Assembly (NCBI RefSeq): GCF_037935975.1
Contig: NZ_CP149817.1
Coordinates: 806,001-870,000, forward strand
Origin: Teredinibacter turnerae
GTDB taxonomy: Bacteria; Pseudomonadota; Gammaproteobacteria; Pseudomonadales; Cellvibrionaceae
DNA length: 64,000 nucleotides
Direction of reading: 5' to 3'
The notes under the pieces: model-generated
What the model was told of the DNA's origin: nothing
Database searches by the model: none
Seen by the model: only the letters and a program-made list of their open reading frames with translations
In this document: positions 46,538 through 58,250 of the stretch, in pieces
How the letters are laid out: each line of letters starts with the position of its first letter
Position numbering within the stretch: position 1 is the stretch's first letter
Translations under genes and position numbers: made by a program

Positions 46538-47587
46538 CTAGCGCAAGATTTCCTGGCGGGCAGTTTTGGCACTGTGAACATTCACGCCAGCGAGCCCGAG
46601 CGTGATATCCAGCAGCAGATTCCAGATGTCACCTTTGGCGCTGCCCTTGGCGATGCGATCAGCCAGTGCTGTTTTGCGCAACAGGCCGTAGAGCTGGGGC
46701 AGTTTGTGGCGTTGGGTCGCCTGTTTGAACAGCGGTTTGCGTTTATCCCATACGCCGTTGCGCTTAGCGGCCAGGTCGAAGTTCTCTCCCGCTTGCAGGC
46801 CTTCTTTGATATTGGTGAGCGTGCGAATATCGCGGGTTAGCGCCCACAGCAGCGCCAGGGCTTCGGTGCCTTCAGCACGCAGCCCCTGCAAACTTTCTGC
46901 TGCCGCGCGACTATCGCCAAAAATGGCTTTATCGACCATGCCGAAGGTGTCGTACCGCGCGGAATCCATAACCGCGTTGGCCATCATCTGCGCATCGATA
47001 AAATTGCCTTCAGCGACCAGCTTGAGTTTTTCCACCTCTTGTACCGCGGCAAGTAAATTGCCCTCGGTTTTGGCACAGAGAATATCGATGGCTTCACTGT
47101 CAGCGTTGAGACCGGCTTGCTTCAAACGGGTATCCACCCAGCGTGGCAATTGTGCAGGTCCAACCGGCCAGATGGTGATGACTTCCCCGGCCTGATCTAT
47201 CGCTTTGTACCACTTACTGTTCTGGCTGCGGGAGTCGATTTTCGGACTTACCAGGAGCAGTAAGGTGTCGTCATTGATATTGGCGCAAAACTCCAGAATC
47301 GCCTTACTGCCCGCGTCACCGGGTTTGCCATTGTGAATACGGATTTCGATAATTTTTTTGTCTGCGAACAGGGACATGGCGTTGGTGGCGTTGTACAGCT
47401 CGTCCCAGCTGAAGCCTGCATCTGTGTGATACAGCTCGCGCTCAATAAAGCCCTGCTTTTTTGCCGCCTGGCGAATCGCATCGCAGGACTCCTGACTCAA
47501 CAGAGGTTCGTCGCCGGTAACCAGATACACCGGTGCCAGGCGCTTTTTCAGCGCACCTGGAAGTTGGTCGGCGCGAAGCTTGGCCAT
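46538..47587 (-). CDS. holA: DNA polymerase III delta subunit
   Basis: About 349 residues. APVYLVTGDEPLLSQESCDAIR is the HolA opening, with the AAA-like fold (LLLVSPKIDSRSQNSKWY) and C-terminal collar domain. It opens the beta clamp within the clamp loader. Its ATG overlaps the lptE stop (TAATG), giving coupled translation. Order leuS-lptE-holA is the standard gammaproteobacterial one. Confidence 0.95.
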   Translation of the reverse strand: MAKLRADQLPGALKKRLAPVYLVTGDEPLLSQESCDAIRQAAKKQGFIERELYHTDAGFSWDELYNATNAMSLFADKKIIEIRIHNGKPGDAGSKAILEFCANINDDTLLLLVSPKIDSRSQNSKWYKAIDQAGEVITIWPVGPAQLPRWVDTRLKQAGLNADSEAIDILCAKTEGNLLAAVQEVEKLKLVAEGNFIDAQMMANAVMDSARYDTFGMVDKAIFGDSRAAAESLQGLRAEGTEALALLWALTRDIRTLTNIKEGLQAGENFDLAAKRNGVWDKRKPLFKQATQRHKLPQLYGLLRKTALADRIAKGSAKGDIWNLLLDITLGLAGVNVHSAKTARQEILR

Positions 47588-48122
47588 TAATCCGCCGTCA
47601 CTTCGGCGCGGGATAGCTCGGGTACCGCATCGAGCATCCGCCAGGCCAATTCTTCGCGCATCTCCTCGCGTAACGCCTGCTCTTCCTGGTTTTTGGCAAC
47701 GATAATCTTCGGGTCGAAATCGTAAGTGCGCCAGCTGGACACTTCCTGCACCGCGCTGCGCAGCGGTTGGGCTGAAGCGGCTCCCTGGCTGTAGTGATAG
47801 CGCACGGTCAGCACAAGCTGATACTGCGCTGTCACTCCGGTTTCGCTTACTGACAGCGGACGTTTTTCCAGTCGTACGTCATCCAGTTCGAGCGTGAGAG
47901 CCGCTGCGCTGGTGGGGTGTATATTTTTGCTGGTGAGGATGCGGCGCAGCGTCCGCGCCATGGCACTGTTGGGTTCACGGGCCAACACGTGGAGTTCGCC
48001 TGGCAGCGCAGTGCTGGTGGAATGCGGATTAACCCCGCGCAACTGCCAGCCACAGGCACTCAGTACCAGGCATAGCGCGCAGGCAAACAGCGCGCTGGTT
48101 TTCGGGAAAGGTGAGCTATTCA

Positions 48123-48123
<1 letters not shown>
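47587..48123 (-). CDS. lptE: LPS-assembly lipoprotein LptE
   Basis: About 178 residues. The lipobox LSACGWQLRG is characteristic of LptE (C24 lipidated). It plugs the LptD barrel and helps deliver LPS to the outer leaflet. The start is a GTG that overlaps the leuS stop (TAGTG), so its translation depends on leuS. Confidence 0.93.
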
Positions 48124-50678
<2,555 letters not shown>

Positions 50679-50689
50679 TTAGGCGCTAC

Positions 50690-50717
50690 TTGAAACTGTT
50701 AATTGTTAGGGTACTAT
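50690..50717 (+). promoter_or_regulatory. Sigma-70-type promoter of the FKBP gene
   Basis: TTGAAA (50690) and TACTAT (50712) with a 16-base spacer, about 49 bases before the FKBP start codon. Confidence 0.6.
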
Positions 50718-50765
50718 TCCCGCTCCTGCCGACAGGAACCAATAATAATCAAAGGGTGAAATATT

Positions 50766-51500
50766 ATGCGAAAGTCTATCTTGGCTATGGCAGTGCTCGG
50801 TATCGCACTGGCTGGCTGCAAAAACGAGGCGCAGCAAGCGCCGGCCCAACTTTCCTCGGACGAGCAGCGCGAAGCCTACGCTGTGGGCATGTACATTGGT
50901 GAGAAGGTTAAAGATGTCGCCGATGAAAATCTTGGCGTAGACCCGAATTTCGATGTCGACCTGTATTTGCGCGGAATTATGGATACAGTCAAAGGCGATA
51001 TGCAAATGTCGCAAGAAGACGCAAAAGCGGTGTTTCTGGCGCTACAAAAAGAAGTTCGCGAGTATAAGCGTGCGGAACAACAGCGCCAACGAGAAGAAAA
51101 TCTCGTCAAGGCGCACGCGTTTATGGAGGAAAACAAAGCCAAAGAAGGGATTCAGGTTACTGAAAGCGGCTTGCAGTATCGGGTGTTGAAAGAAGGCGAT
51201 GGCGAATCGCCGGGCAAGCAGGATCGCGTATCGGTGCTATACAAGGGAACCCTGACCGATGGCGCGGTTTTTGATCAAACCGAGCCGGGTAAACCTCGCC
51301 AGTTTCAAGTGAATCGCCTGGTTAAAGGCTGGACCGAAGCGCTGCAACTGATGAAGAAAGGCGAGAAGATTGAGCTGTTTGTGCCGCCTGAACTGGGCTA
51401 CGGCAATCAAGACCGCAGCCGCATCCCGCCTAATTCTGTACTGGTTTTCGAATTGGAGCTGGTTGATATCGCCAAGCGCGAAGCGTCGAAAAAATCCTAG
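50766..51500 (+). CDS. FKBP-type peptidyl-prolyl isomerase lipoprotein (Mip/FkpA-like)
   Basis: About 244 residues. Lipobox LAGC (C18). An N-terminal helical dimerisation domain about 30-125 and an FKBP domain about 130-235 (VSVLYKGTLTDGAVFDQT, FVPPELGYGNQ, IPPNSVLVFELELVDI). It catalyses proline isomerisation and chaperones proteins in the periplasm or at the outer membrane. AGGGTGA precedes the ATG. Monocistronic. Confidence 0.92.
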   Translation: MRKSILAMAVLGIALAGCKNEAQQAPAQLSSDEQREAYAVGMYIGEKVKDVADENLGVDPNFDVDLYLRGIMDTVKGDMQMSQEDAKAVFLALQKEVREYKRAEQQRQREENLVKAHAFMEENKAKEGIQVTESGLQYRVLKEGDGESPGKQDRVSVLYKGTLTDGAVFDQTEPGKPRQFQVNRLVKGWTEALQLMKKGEKIELFVPPELGYGNQDRSRIPPNSVLVFELELVDIAKREASKKS

Positions 51501-51548
51501 CCGTTTGCTTTCCCGCCCCTGGCTAGCGCCCGCGCGAATTGCGCGGCG

Positions 51549-53411
51549 CTACTTGCGTTGTTGTTCTACCAGTGCTGTGACCTGCTCCGTGTAGGTCGCA
51601 GCACTGCCCGCCCAGCTTTCCATCAGCTTTTTGAAATAATACAGATTGGTCGCCCGGTTCGCGACCGAAGGCCCGCTGCTGGCATCTTCCGTATTGCGGT
51701 GATCCTCCATTGTCATAAAGGTTGCGCCGTTAGGTGCCTTTAGCGCCATGCGAATGCCTGCTTGGCCCGCTTGCGCGATGATGGTCTGCTTAATTCCCGG
51801 GGTTTCGGGGGCAAAAATATAGAGGTCGATTAACGCCGCCTCCATCCGGATCGCGCCTGAATCCTCGTTGTCCACCACAGTCCAACCCTCTGCGCGAAAG
51901 GCGTTTTGTAGGGATTTTGTTAGCTCGGCCGCGTAGGTTCGGGAAATTTGCGCCTGATAGCTGGTGGAGGTTTTCGCCTGGAAGCGCTTCAACCAGATAT
52001 CGGCAAAATGCACGGCGACTGGCTCGATAGCGATCTTCCGCGCAAACGGCAGGTTAAACGTTTCTGCCAACATCAGTTGATTAAATTCCGGTACGTTCAC
52101 CGGACTGAGTTTGGGCGCGAGCGCCTGCGGGCGGGCTTTGATTGCCACTTCAGGTTTTGGCATTGGTACCTGTGCCAGTAGCAGGTGCTGATAATGCCGT
52201 GCAGCGGTTGCTGCAATGGGGGCTGCTGGCGGAGCCGCCACAGCACTCGTGGCCTGTGGGGCAGCGACGGGTGCGGTTTGGGTGGTCGCGATGGGCTGTA
52301 TTGCGTCAGGTTCGTCTTTGGCCGGTAGTGGGTTGGCGGGGAGTGGGTTGGGCAACTCGGCGGATATAGGCGGAGTGGTTAGTGTGGCGCCATTGTTGGG
52401 TGTTGGCGCATCCGGGCGGGGTGCAATGTCGGTGGCACTCACATTCATGGCGATGGCGAGCCCCGCCGCACAGCATACTGCTGAGAGCCGCTCGGCGATT
52501 CGCGATTCCCCCACCGCTGGGGTAAACAGGCGTTGTATTCGTGCCAGCAGCAGATTTCTACGGCCTCGCGCAGCAAGCACGGCATTCTGGCGCAGATTGA
52601 TTTCGGCGATACTGGCCAGGCCAGCGGCAAACTGCTTGGGGTTGCCACAATAGGTGATGGCAATATCGTCGCAGGCGTTTTCGCGCTCCTGATCGATCCG
52701 GCGGCAAATCCACAACACGGCTGGATTAAAAAACAGCAGATGGCGGAAAACGCTCTGCAGCAAATTCACCAGATAATCGTGGCGGCGGATATGCGCTAAC
52801 TCATGTAATAGCAGTGCTTCCAGTTGCTCGCGCGGCAGTTGGGTCAATAAGCCCAGTGGCAACAGTATGACCGGGCGCCAGTGACCCATGGTGCAGAGAC
52901 TGGACACTGCCGGAGACTCAAGTAAGCGCACCGTTTGTTTTATTGCCAGCGTATCGCGCAGCCGGTCGGTGATGACCTGCCACCCGTTAGCGGTTGGTGT
53001 CGCCTGAGCACGAAGCCGCCAACTGTAGGCAATATTCGCGAGATCCGCCAGCGCGTGAACGACAAATCCAACCAGCCAGCAAATTACAAGGGTGTGTAGA
53101 TGCGGATTGAGCGCACTGTACGTTTGGTGCCAGATACCGCTGGTCACCCGCAGGTTTGCGCCAACAACATCGGTTTGCGCGCTGACTGCTCCTTGATATA
53201 GCTGCCAAAAGCTGGTGACCAATACTGAAACACAGGCGCAGAGAGCGAAACAGCTCACCAGGTAGCGAACCCGCGCTGATCGCGCTTGGTTAAAATGCAG
53301 CCAGGCAGCGAGTAGCAGTGCGATAATGGCAGATTGCCACAGGGAGTGTATCAGCGCCCAGGCGGCCGCATAAATAAGGTTTGGGTCGAGCATTGATTGG
53401 AGTGTGGCCAT
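51549..53411 (-). CDS. BlaR1/MecR1-like M56 membrane peptidase with non-beta-lactam sensor end
   Basis: About 620 residues. Membrane helices in the first 130 residues, then the M56 zinc motif HELAHIRRHD (HELAH at 203-207) and a further helix near 310. The linker from about 330 to 420 is Pro/Ala/Thr-rich. The last 200 residues do not form the penicillin-binding sensor of BlaR1; they resemble DUF3313-type periplasmic domains (FADIWLKRFQ, LQNAFRAEGWTVVD, LIDLYIFAP). The enzyme probably senses an envelope signal and cleaves the BlaI-like repressor encoded one base upstream. The signal is unknown. Confidence 0.78.
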   Translation of the reverse strand: MATLQSMLDPNLIYAAAWALIHSLWQSAIIALLLAAWLHFNQARSARVRYLVSCFALCACVSVLVTSFWQLYQGAVSAQTDVVGANLRVTSGIWHQTYSALNPHLHTLVICWLVGFVVHALADLANIAYSWRLRAQATPTANGWQVITDRLRDTLAIKQTVRLLESPAVSSLCTMGHWRPVILLPLGLLTQLPREQLEALLLHELAHIRRHDYLVNLLQSVFRHLLFFNPAVLWICRRIDQERENACDDIAITYCGNPKQFAAGLASIAEINLRQNAVLAARGRRNLLLARIQRLFTPAVGESRIAERLSAVCCAAGLAIAMNVSATDIAPRPDAPTPNNGATLTTPPISAELPNPLPANPLPAKDEPDAIQPIATTQTAPVAAPQATSAVAAPPAAPIAATAARHYQHLLLAQVPMPKPEVAIKARPQALAPKLSPVNVPEFNQLMLAETFNLPFARKIAIEPVAVHFADIWLKRFQAKTSTSYQAQISRTYAAELTKSLQNAFRAEGWTVVDNEDSGAIRMEAALIDLYIFAPETPGIKQTIIAQAGQAGIRMALKAPNGATFMTMEDHRNTEDASSGPSVANRATNLYYFKKLMESWAGSAATYTEQVTALVEQQRK

Positions 53412-53412
53412 G

Positions 53413-53781
53413 TCAGTTTTCCTCCAGGTTTTGCAAAAAATGCCGAATCTCCGCGAGTTCTTCGGGCGAAACGGCTTGGGAACCCAGTAGTTGCATCACC
53501 ATGCGGCTGCGAGATCCGTCGAATGTCGACTCCACAAAGCGTGACAGCAGGGTGTTTTTGGTTGCATCTTCGGCAATTGCTGGTGCGTAGACGTGGCTGC
53601 GCCCGTCGCGGCGGCGCTGCAAAAGCCCTTTTTGCTCCATCACCTGCATGGCTTTCAATGTGGTGGTGTAGCCGATGTCCTTCTGCTGGGACAAAAGCGC
53701 ATGCACCTCCGGCACGCGTGCCTCGCCCGATTTCCAAAGGATATTAAGAATTTCCAATTCCGCTTGGGTTGGTGTGATCAC
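53413..53781 (-). CDS. BlaI/MecI/CopY-family repressor
   Basis: About 122 residues. Winged helix with TQAELEILNILWKSGEARVPEVHALL, recognition helix YTTTLKAMQVMEQKGLL and wing GRSHVYAP, then the dimer helix with the cleavable region. The start is a GTG at 53781 with GAGGAA about 8 bases upstream. It forms a two-gene signalling operon with the M56 peptidase and presumably represses it through the dyads just upstream. Confidence 0.9.
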   Translation of the reverse strand: MITPTQAELEILNILWKSGEARVPEVHALLSQQKDIGYTTTLKAMQVMEQKGLLQRRRDGRSHVYAPAIAEDATKNTLLSRFVESTFDGSRSRMVMQLLGSQAVSPEELAEIRHFLQNLEEN

Positions 53782-54124
53782 TGGGTGATTCCTCGCTTAC
53801 TACGATAAAGCTCGTAGTTAATTTTGTACGATGGTTGTCGTAGTTGCAACAGATGTTTTCCAGAATTACAAAATAATGGCGTGTAAATTGGTGCATTCTG
53901 CGGTCTAGCAGGGTGGAAGAGATAAAATTTGGTGCAGTTATTATGGCGAAGAACTATTTATGCCCGTTAAAGCCATTTTAAATGTAAGGCAACTCTGTGG
54001 CCTTTAGCTTAATCTTGTCTCTATTAGGTGCGTTTTTGCTAAGAAGACAAAAAAGATAAATTTGGCCCCAGTAGTGGTATGAGGGTTGCTAAGCTCCTTG
54101 CAATGTTAACAATGTAGAATTTCG
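53782..54124. other. Divergent region blaI-type / NIT-like gene
   Basis: About 340 bases. The left third holds two operator dyads overlapping a promoter for the repressor gene. The right part is AT-rich, presumably the promoter of the NIT-like gene; no small gene seen. Confidence 0.5.
53799..53849 (-). promoter_or_regulatory. Repressor operator dyads over the blaI-type promoter
   Basis: Dyad one: ACTACGA-taaagc-TCGTAGT (53799-53818). Dyad two: TACGA-tggttg-TCGTA (53827-53842). On the minus strand a promoter TTGCAA / CAAAAT with a 17-base spacer (53849 to 53821) overlaps dyad two, so repressor binding would block polymerase. The half-site TACGA is shared. Confidence 0.7.
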
Positions 54125-55114
54125 ATGAAAGAGAAGTCTTCACTGACTGTGGAACCGGAGATTGATTTGTCGGCCCTGGACGACCTGACGATTGAGCAGC
54201 TAGCAAACGAAGAAGCCCTCGGCAGCTTTTGCCTGGCGTTTCGTCAGCGCGAGGACGTGCTCAACTTAATCCACCAGATCAACTTGTTGATCAAGGCCGT
54301 GCAACGTCGTCGTGGTTTGAGCTTGGGTTTACTGGCTGGCGAGCAAGCTTTCCGCAATCGGTTTGAACAATTACAAAGTCAGCTGGCGAACGGTCTTGCG
54401 ACCCTCGAGTGGTTTGCTAAAAATACTGGGGATCTGCTCTCTCCTCGCGAGAAAGAAAATCTGCATCTGGCGTGGTCTACCATCAGTCATAACTGGGAAG
54501 AAGACCAGCTCAGTGATAACTTCGAGCTGCACTCGCATTTTATTGAGCAGTTGCAAAGCATGCTGGTGTCACTTGCGCGTCAATTGGAGCCGCCTCTGGT
54601 GCCTCAGTTGATCGAACAGGGCGACGACAGCAGCTATCCACAGCAGTTTAAGAAAATTGAGGTGCTCAATTTTGTCGCCCGGCAGTTACCGGAGATGATT
54701 GAGCAGATTGCCAAGGTACGCGGGCTTTCCGTGTATGCGGCTTCGCTGGGTAGCGTCGATTTCTACAATGACCGCAAGTTGCGCTTTTTGTTGAAATACG
54801 CCCGTGAGCAAAGCGATAAGTTACGCCATCAGGCGGAGCGCATTAATGAACTGTTGAACAACAGTTTTCGCTCGGTAGGCGACCTCAAGAACCTGGAACT
54901 GAAACTGCTCTATCTGCTGAATACAGTAGAGCAGGACGTACTTTCAGGGCGTGAGATCAAAACCAGCAGTCAGCAGTTTTTTACTCTGGCGACGGAAATT
55001 ATCGACGTGTACTGGACTGTGGTAAACGATGGTTTGATGCTGTTGCGTCGCTGGCACTTGAACGATCTGGAAGCATGGCAGTCGCTTTCTCATAAAGAAG
55101 CAACTGAAATGTGA
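54125..55114 (+). CDS. Stand-alone NIT-like helical protein
   Basis: About 329 residues, all-helical, no signal or membrane segment and no output domain. Residues about 40-75 (LNLIHQINLLIKAVQRRRGLSLGLLAG) resemble the first helix pair of the nitrate/nitrite-sensing NIT domain, with RRGLS in place of ERGLS. Residues about 180-215 (LPEMIEQIAKVRGLSVYAAS) resemble its second half. Classical NIT domains are fused to kinases or to the ANTAR domain of NasR. A free one would need a partner protein. Assignment is by pattern only. Confidence 0.5.
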   Translation: MKEKSSLTVEPEIDLSALDDLTIEQLANEEALGSFCLAFRQREDVLNLIHQINLLIKAVQRRRGLSLGLLAGEQAFRNRFEQLQSQLANGLATLEWFAKNTGDLLSPREKENLHLAWSTISHNWEEDQLSDNFELHSHFIEQLQSMLVSLARQLEPPLVPQLIEQGDDSSYPQQFKKIEVLNFVARQLPEMIEQIAKVRGLSVYAASLGSVDFYNDRKLRFLLKYAREQSDKLRHQAERINELLNNSFRSVGDLKNLELKLLYLLNTVEQDVLSGREIKTSSQQFFTLATEIIDVYWTVVNDGLMLLRRWHLNDLEAWQSLSHKEATEM

Positions 55115-55135
55115 CCGATGGCGTCAGGCGCAGAC

Positions 55136-56008
55136 TTAGTCCGCGCCTGACATCTCGTGAAAATCTTCGCTAAAGCGTTCCACGCGCGCGATAAATCGGG
55201 CGCGTTGTTTCCCTTCGAGCCCATTGAGTAGATCGGCGAGAAACGTGTAAGACTTCTCCTGATTTTCATCCACAATTTTCTCCAGCTCTGGGTCCCAGTG
55301 GTCGGTGTGAACGAAAATAAGTTTGCGCAGGCCCGTTTCCAGTATTTCTCGGTTATCTCTTTGTGCTAAAACCTCTGCTAGCTCTTTACCCCAAATTTCC
55401 TGCTGCGCCAGGGTTAACTTCTCATAGGGTACCAAGCCTTGGCTCCAGTCGAGCATGGCGGCTTCCTGCTCCTTGTTAAACCTGCGGATCACCAGATTGA
55501 GGTTGCTTTCGAGCTCCTTCACTCGGGCGGCATGTAACTCCTCAGTGCTGACATCGATATATTTTTTCCGATAGTCCGCTCTGTCTTCGGCGATGCTGGC
55601 CAATAATTCTTCCACCTGCTCGTCACTGAGGCTCGCGGCTAGATCCACCAGCGAGGGCATCAGGTGTTCAATGCAGGCATCCAGATACACTTGTAGCTGG
55701 TCCACTTCGGCGTGCATCTGATTGCCAGTAAGCGGGGCTTGTTGGTAGCGGTTTTTAAAATCGGCCATGTAGGAGGAATACAGTGGCAACTGGGTGGTTC
55801 TGTGCCATTGGTGGAACGCTTCCATCTCCTCTTTTAGCTTCTTTTTTTGCGGTTTATCCAGCTCGACATACTTTTCAAGTGTCCAGATCAGAGCAAAATC
55901 CAGATAGTGGTAGGCGATTTTGGTGGCGCAGCCATTGAGCAGGAACAGAACGGCGACGGCCAGCAGCAGTCGTTTGGCAATACGGGGGCAGTAATGACGC
56001 ATGATCAT
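55136..56008 (-). CDS. DUF6279-like lipoprotein
   Basis: About 290 residues; the likely start is the ATG at 56002 or 56008. Lipobox LLNGC near residue 27, then YHYLDFALIWTLEKYVELDKPQKKKL, the typical opening of DUF6279 lipoproteins. The remainder is helical and charged. Function unknown. It is convergent with the NIT-like gene, and its product is probably held in the outer membrane. Confidence 0.8.
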   Translation of the reverse strand: MIMRHYCPRIAKRLLLAVAVLFLLNGCATKIAYHYLDFALIWTLEKYVELDKPQKKKLKEEMEAFHQWHRTTQLPLYSSYMADFKNRYQQAPLTGNQMHAEVDQLQVYLDACIEHLMPSLVDLAASLSDEQVEELLASIAEDRADYRKKYIDVSTEELHAARVKELESNLNLVIRRFNKEQEAAMLDWSQGLVPYEKLTLAQQEIWGKELAEVLAQRDNREILETGLRKLIFVHTDHWDPELEKIVDENQEKSYTFLADLLNGLEGKQRARFIARVERFSEDFHEMSGAD

Positions 56009-56133
56009 CCGTGGGGTTTTGAGGGTTCCCCCGGATTATAACGGGAAAGTCTTACGAGTCTGTAACCGAACAGTAAACAGGCAGCGGAGAGCGGAGGAGA
56101 TATCGAAACCTTGCTCCGCACTCCGCTCAGGTG

Positions 56134-58053
56134 CTAAAGCGTTTTCAAGTACTCCACCAAGGCCCAGCGGTCGGCGTTGGACATGGGCGGCAGCCACTCC
56201 AACTGGGGTTTGCCGTTCTCGTCCAGGATAGGCCGATTGGCAGCATCCAGGCGCAGTACCGGTGTTTTGCCCGCTGCATATTCGTGGCCAGCGTTGCTGT
56301 TACTTGGCAGACGCGTGTCGAACACGAATAAGCCTGGATATTCAGCCGCTGAACGCTGTACATAGCCGACTTTATCCGGATCAAACTCGCGGCTCCCCAC
56401 GGTGAACTCGACAGACCGGCAGGTTTCCCCCGGTGTTGTATCGCCAGCTAACAGTGCTTCACTATCGCATTGCGGTAAAAACAGCTCGTAAAGGTTGGGT
56501 ACCGAGCCATTGTGTAGATAGGGCGCGGTCGCCCAGATGCCATTGAGCGGTCGCCCCTTGTAAGCGCGCAGGTAGGTTGGAAATTCGTCGCTGGCAACAA
56601 AATCCAATTGCCTTAAGTCGTCGGGTGCCGGATTTTCGCGTACCGCCGTGATCACATCATACAGGCGCTCGAACAGGCGGCGGATATAACTTTTGTCCGG
56701 GTCCGGCTGCTTCACAATCCCCTCTCCCGCGGTGACCAGCATGGGCAGGACGGATGTTTTTTCCGGATAGCGCGGGCCTATGACGTCGACGAATTTCTTG
56801 GGTGCGGCGCGCTCATAGAAATACCCGGTTTTTCCCTGGTATGCGATGGCATTGTCGACGGCTGTGGCGTCTGTGCCAATTAACTCGAGACTGGCCATTT
56901 GGGCGAACACCTGCCGTTTGGGATCGTCCCGGATAATCGCCTGGTGGCACTGATGGCATCTGTAGTCGACAAAGACTTCTTTGCCGCGAGCGGCGAGGGT
57001 CTCGTCGACTGGGGGTAAAATATCGGCGGGCCAGACCGGGGAATAGAGTTTTGCCAAATGGTGTTCGAGACGCACAATATTGCGCACATCCACGGAGGAT
57101 ACGTAGCCTTTGCTGCGGGTTTCACGGCTTAGATCCATGGAGCCGAAAACCCCCATGACTTCCCCCACGTTGCGCCCGAGTGCGCCGGTTTTGGCATTGG
57201 CGCCGACCCCGTTCCACTGCACATAGTCGTGTTGCGGGGTGTCCCACAGGAAGGGGTAGCTGACCGGTGCATTGGCAGGGTTGAAGTTGAAATCGTCCGG
57301 TGTGAGCTGGTGCAACACCCGGTTGTAGATGCGCCCGAAGGCATCCAGTCGGCCGTAGCCGTAGGCCACCAGTTGCGGGCCGTGCAGTGGCGCGTTGATA
57401 TAGTTATAGGCCTTGCGCCGTTGATGGGTTTCATCGAGCAGCGCACGCAGCTCGTCGCTGCCTTCGGGGTAGTGCTTTCCGAGCACATTTTTGGCAAGGC
57501 GGGTGAATTTTTCGTCGTCTTCCAGCGATGCCAGCAACGCAGCTTCCAGCCCGTGCATAAAACCATCCATATCCGCCAGGGGTGGTGCTCCGTCGACACG
57601 AATGCCTAAGCCCTGATAGTTCATCTGGTTGGTGTGGCAGGCAGCGCAGGTAAACCCCATGTATTCGCGGCCGAGGTAGGTGTCCTTCACCATGCCGACA
57701 GGCAGGCCGTCTGGGTTGTCCTTGGTGGGGTTTTGTACCAGATACCGATAGCGGCGCATATTTTCGTCCGAGCGAAACAGGCTGCGGCTGTCGGCTTGCT
57801 CGAGATAGAGAAAAATGTCGTACGGCAGCAGGTCGGAACCTTGAGTGGTGTTGTAAAACCACAAACTGTCGGCCGGGCCCCAGTTTTGCTCCAGATAGAC
57901 GATGCGGTTGGCGTGATCACCAAACAGATCTTCGCCTGCGGCTTGCGCACCGCGGGTTTCCGGCGCCCATACGCCTTGCGTTAAGTAAGTACAGCCGTTG
58001 AGCAGCGTACAGGTGGCTGCGAGAGCTAACACACGGAAAAAACCTGTTTTCAT
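56134..58053 (-). CDS. Di-haem c-type cytochrome, RoxA/peroxidase-like lipoprotein
   Basis: About 639 residues. Lipobox LLNGC (C21). An opening segment WFYNTTQGSDLLPYDIF recalls RoxA-type rubber oxygenases and related di-haem proteins. Haem motifs CAACH (C136-H140) and CHQCH (C366-H370) are followed by the peroxidase-type ATAPYLHNGSVPNLYELF. It should act at the outer membrane or periplasm as an oxidase, peroxidase or dioxygenase. The substrate is unknown; rubber cleavage is only one activity of this superfamily. It lies downstream of lnt after a 197-base gap and is probably transcribed separately. Confidence 0.78.
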   Translation of the reverse strand: MKTGFFRVLALAATCTLLNGCTYLTQGVWAPETRGAQAAGEDLFGDHANRIVYLEQNWGPADSLWFYNTTQGSDLLPYDIFLYLEQADSRSLFRSDENMRRYRYLVQNPTKDNPDGLPVGMVKDTYLGREYMGFTCAACHTNQMNYQGLGIRVDGAPPLADMDGFMHGLEAALLASLEDDEKFTRLAKNVLGKHYPEGSDELRALLDETHQRRKAYNYINAPLHGPQLVAYGYGRLDAFGRIYNRVLHQLTPDDFNFNPANAPVSYPFLWDTPQHDYVQWNGVGANAKTGALGRNVGEVMGVFGSMDLSRETRSKGYVSSVDVRNIVRLEHHLAKLYSPVWPADILPPVDETLAARGKEVFVDYRCHQCHQAIIRDDPKRQVFAQMASLELIGTDATAVDNAIAYQGKTGYFYERAAPKKFVDVIGPRYPEKTSVLPMLVTAGEGIVKQPDPDKSYIRRLFERLYDVITAVRENPAPDDLRQLDFVASDEFPTYLRAYKGRPLNGIWATAPYLHNGSVPNLYELFLPQCDSEALLAGDTTPGETCRSVEFTVGSREFDPDKVGYVQRSAAEYPGLFVFDTRLPSNSNAGHEYAAGKTPVLRLDAANRPILDENGKPQLEWLPPMSNADRWALVEYLKTL

Positions 58054-58250
58054 CCTTGAGGTGTCCTTGGCGATAGGGGTGAGTGTTTACCGACAATTAC
58101 CCTGGCATAGGAGTGCGACAACCTGTGTGTCACGGCAAAATCCTATGTCGCGGTCGAGAACCTTCTGGATGTTTTAGCCTGAACTCAGGCGGCAGATTTT
58201 TCGCAACCGGGCCAATTAACCCTAGTTAGCAAAAGGGCGGTGTGCAAATG

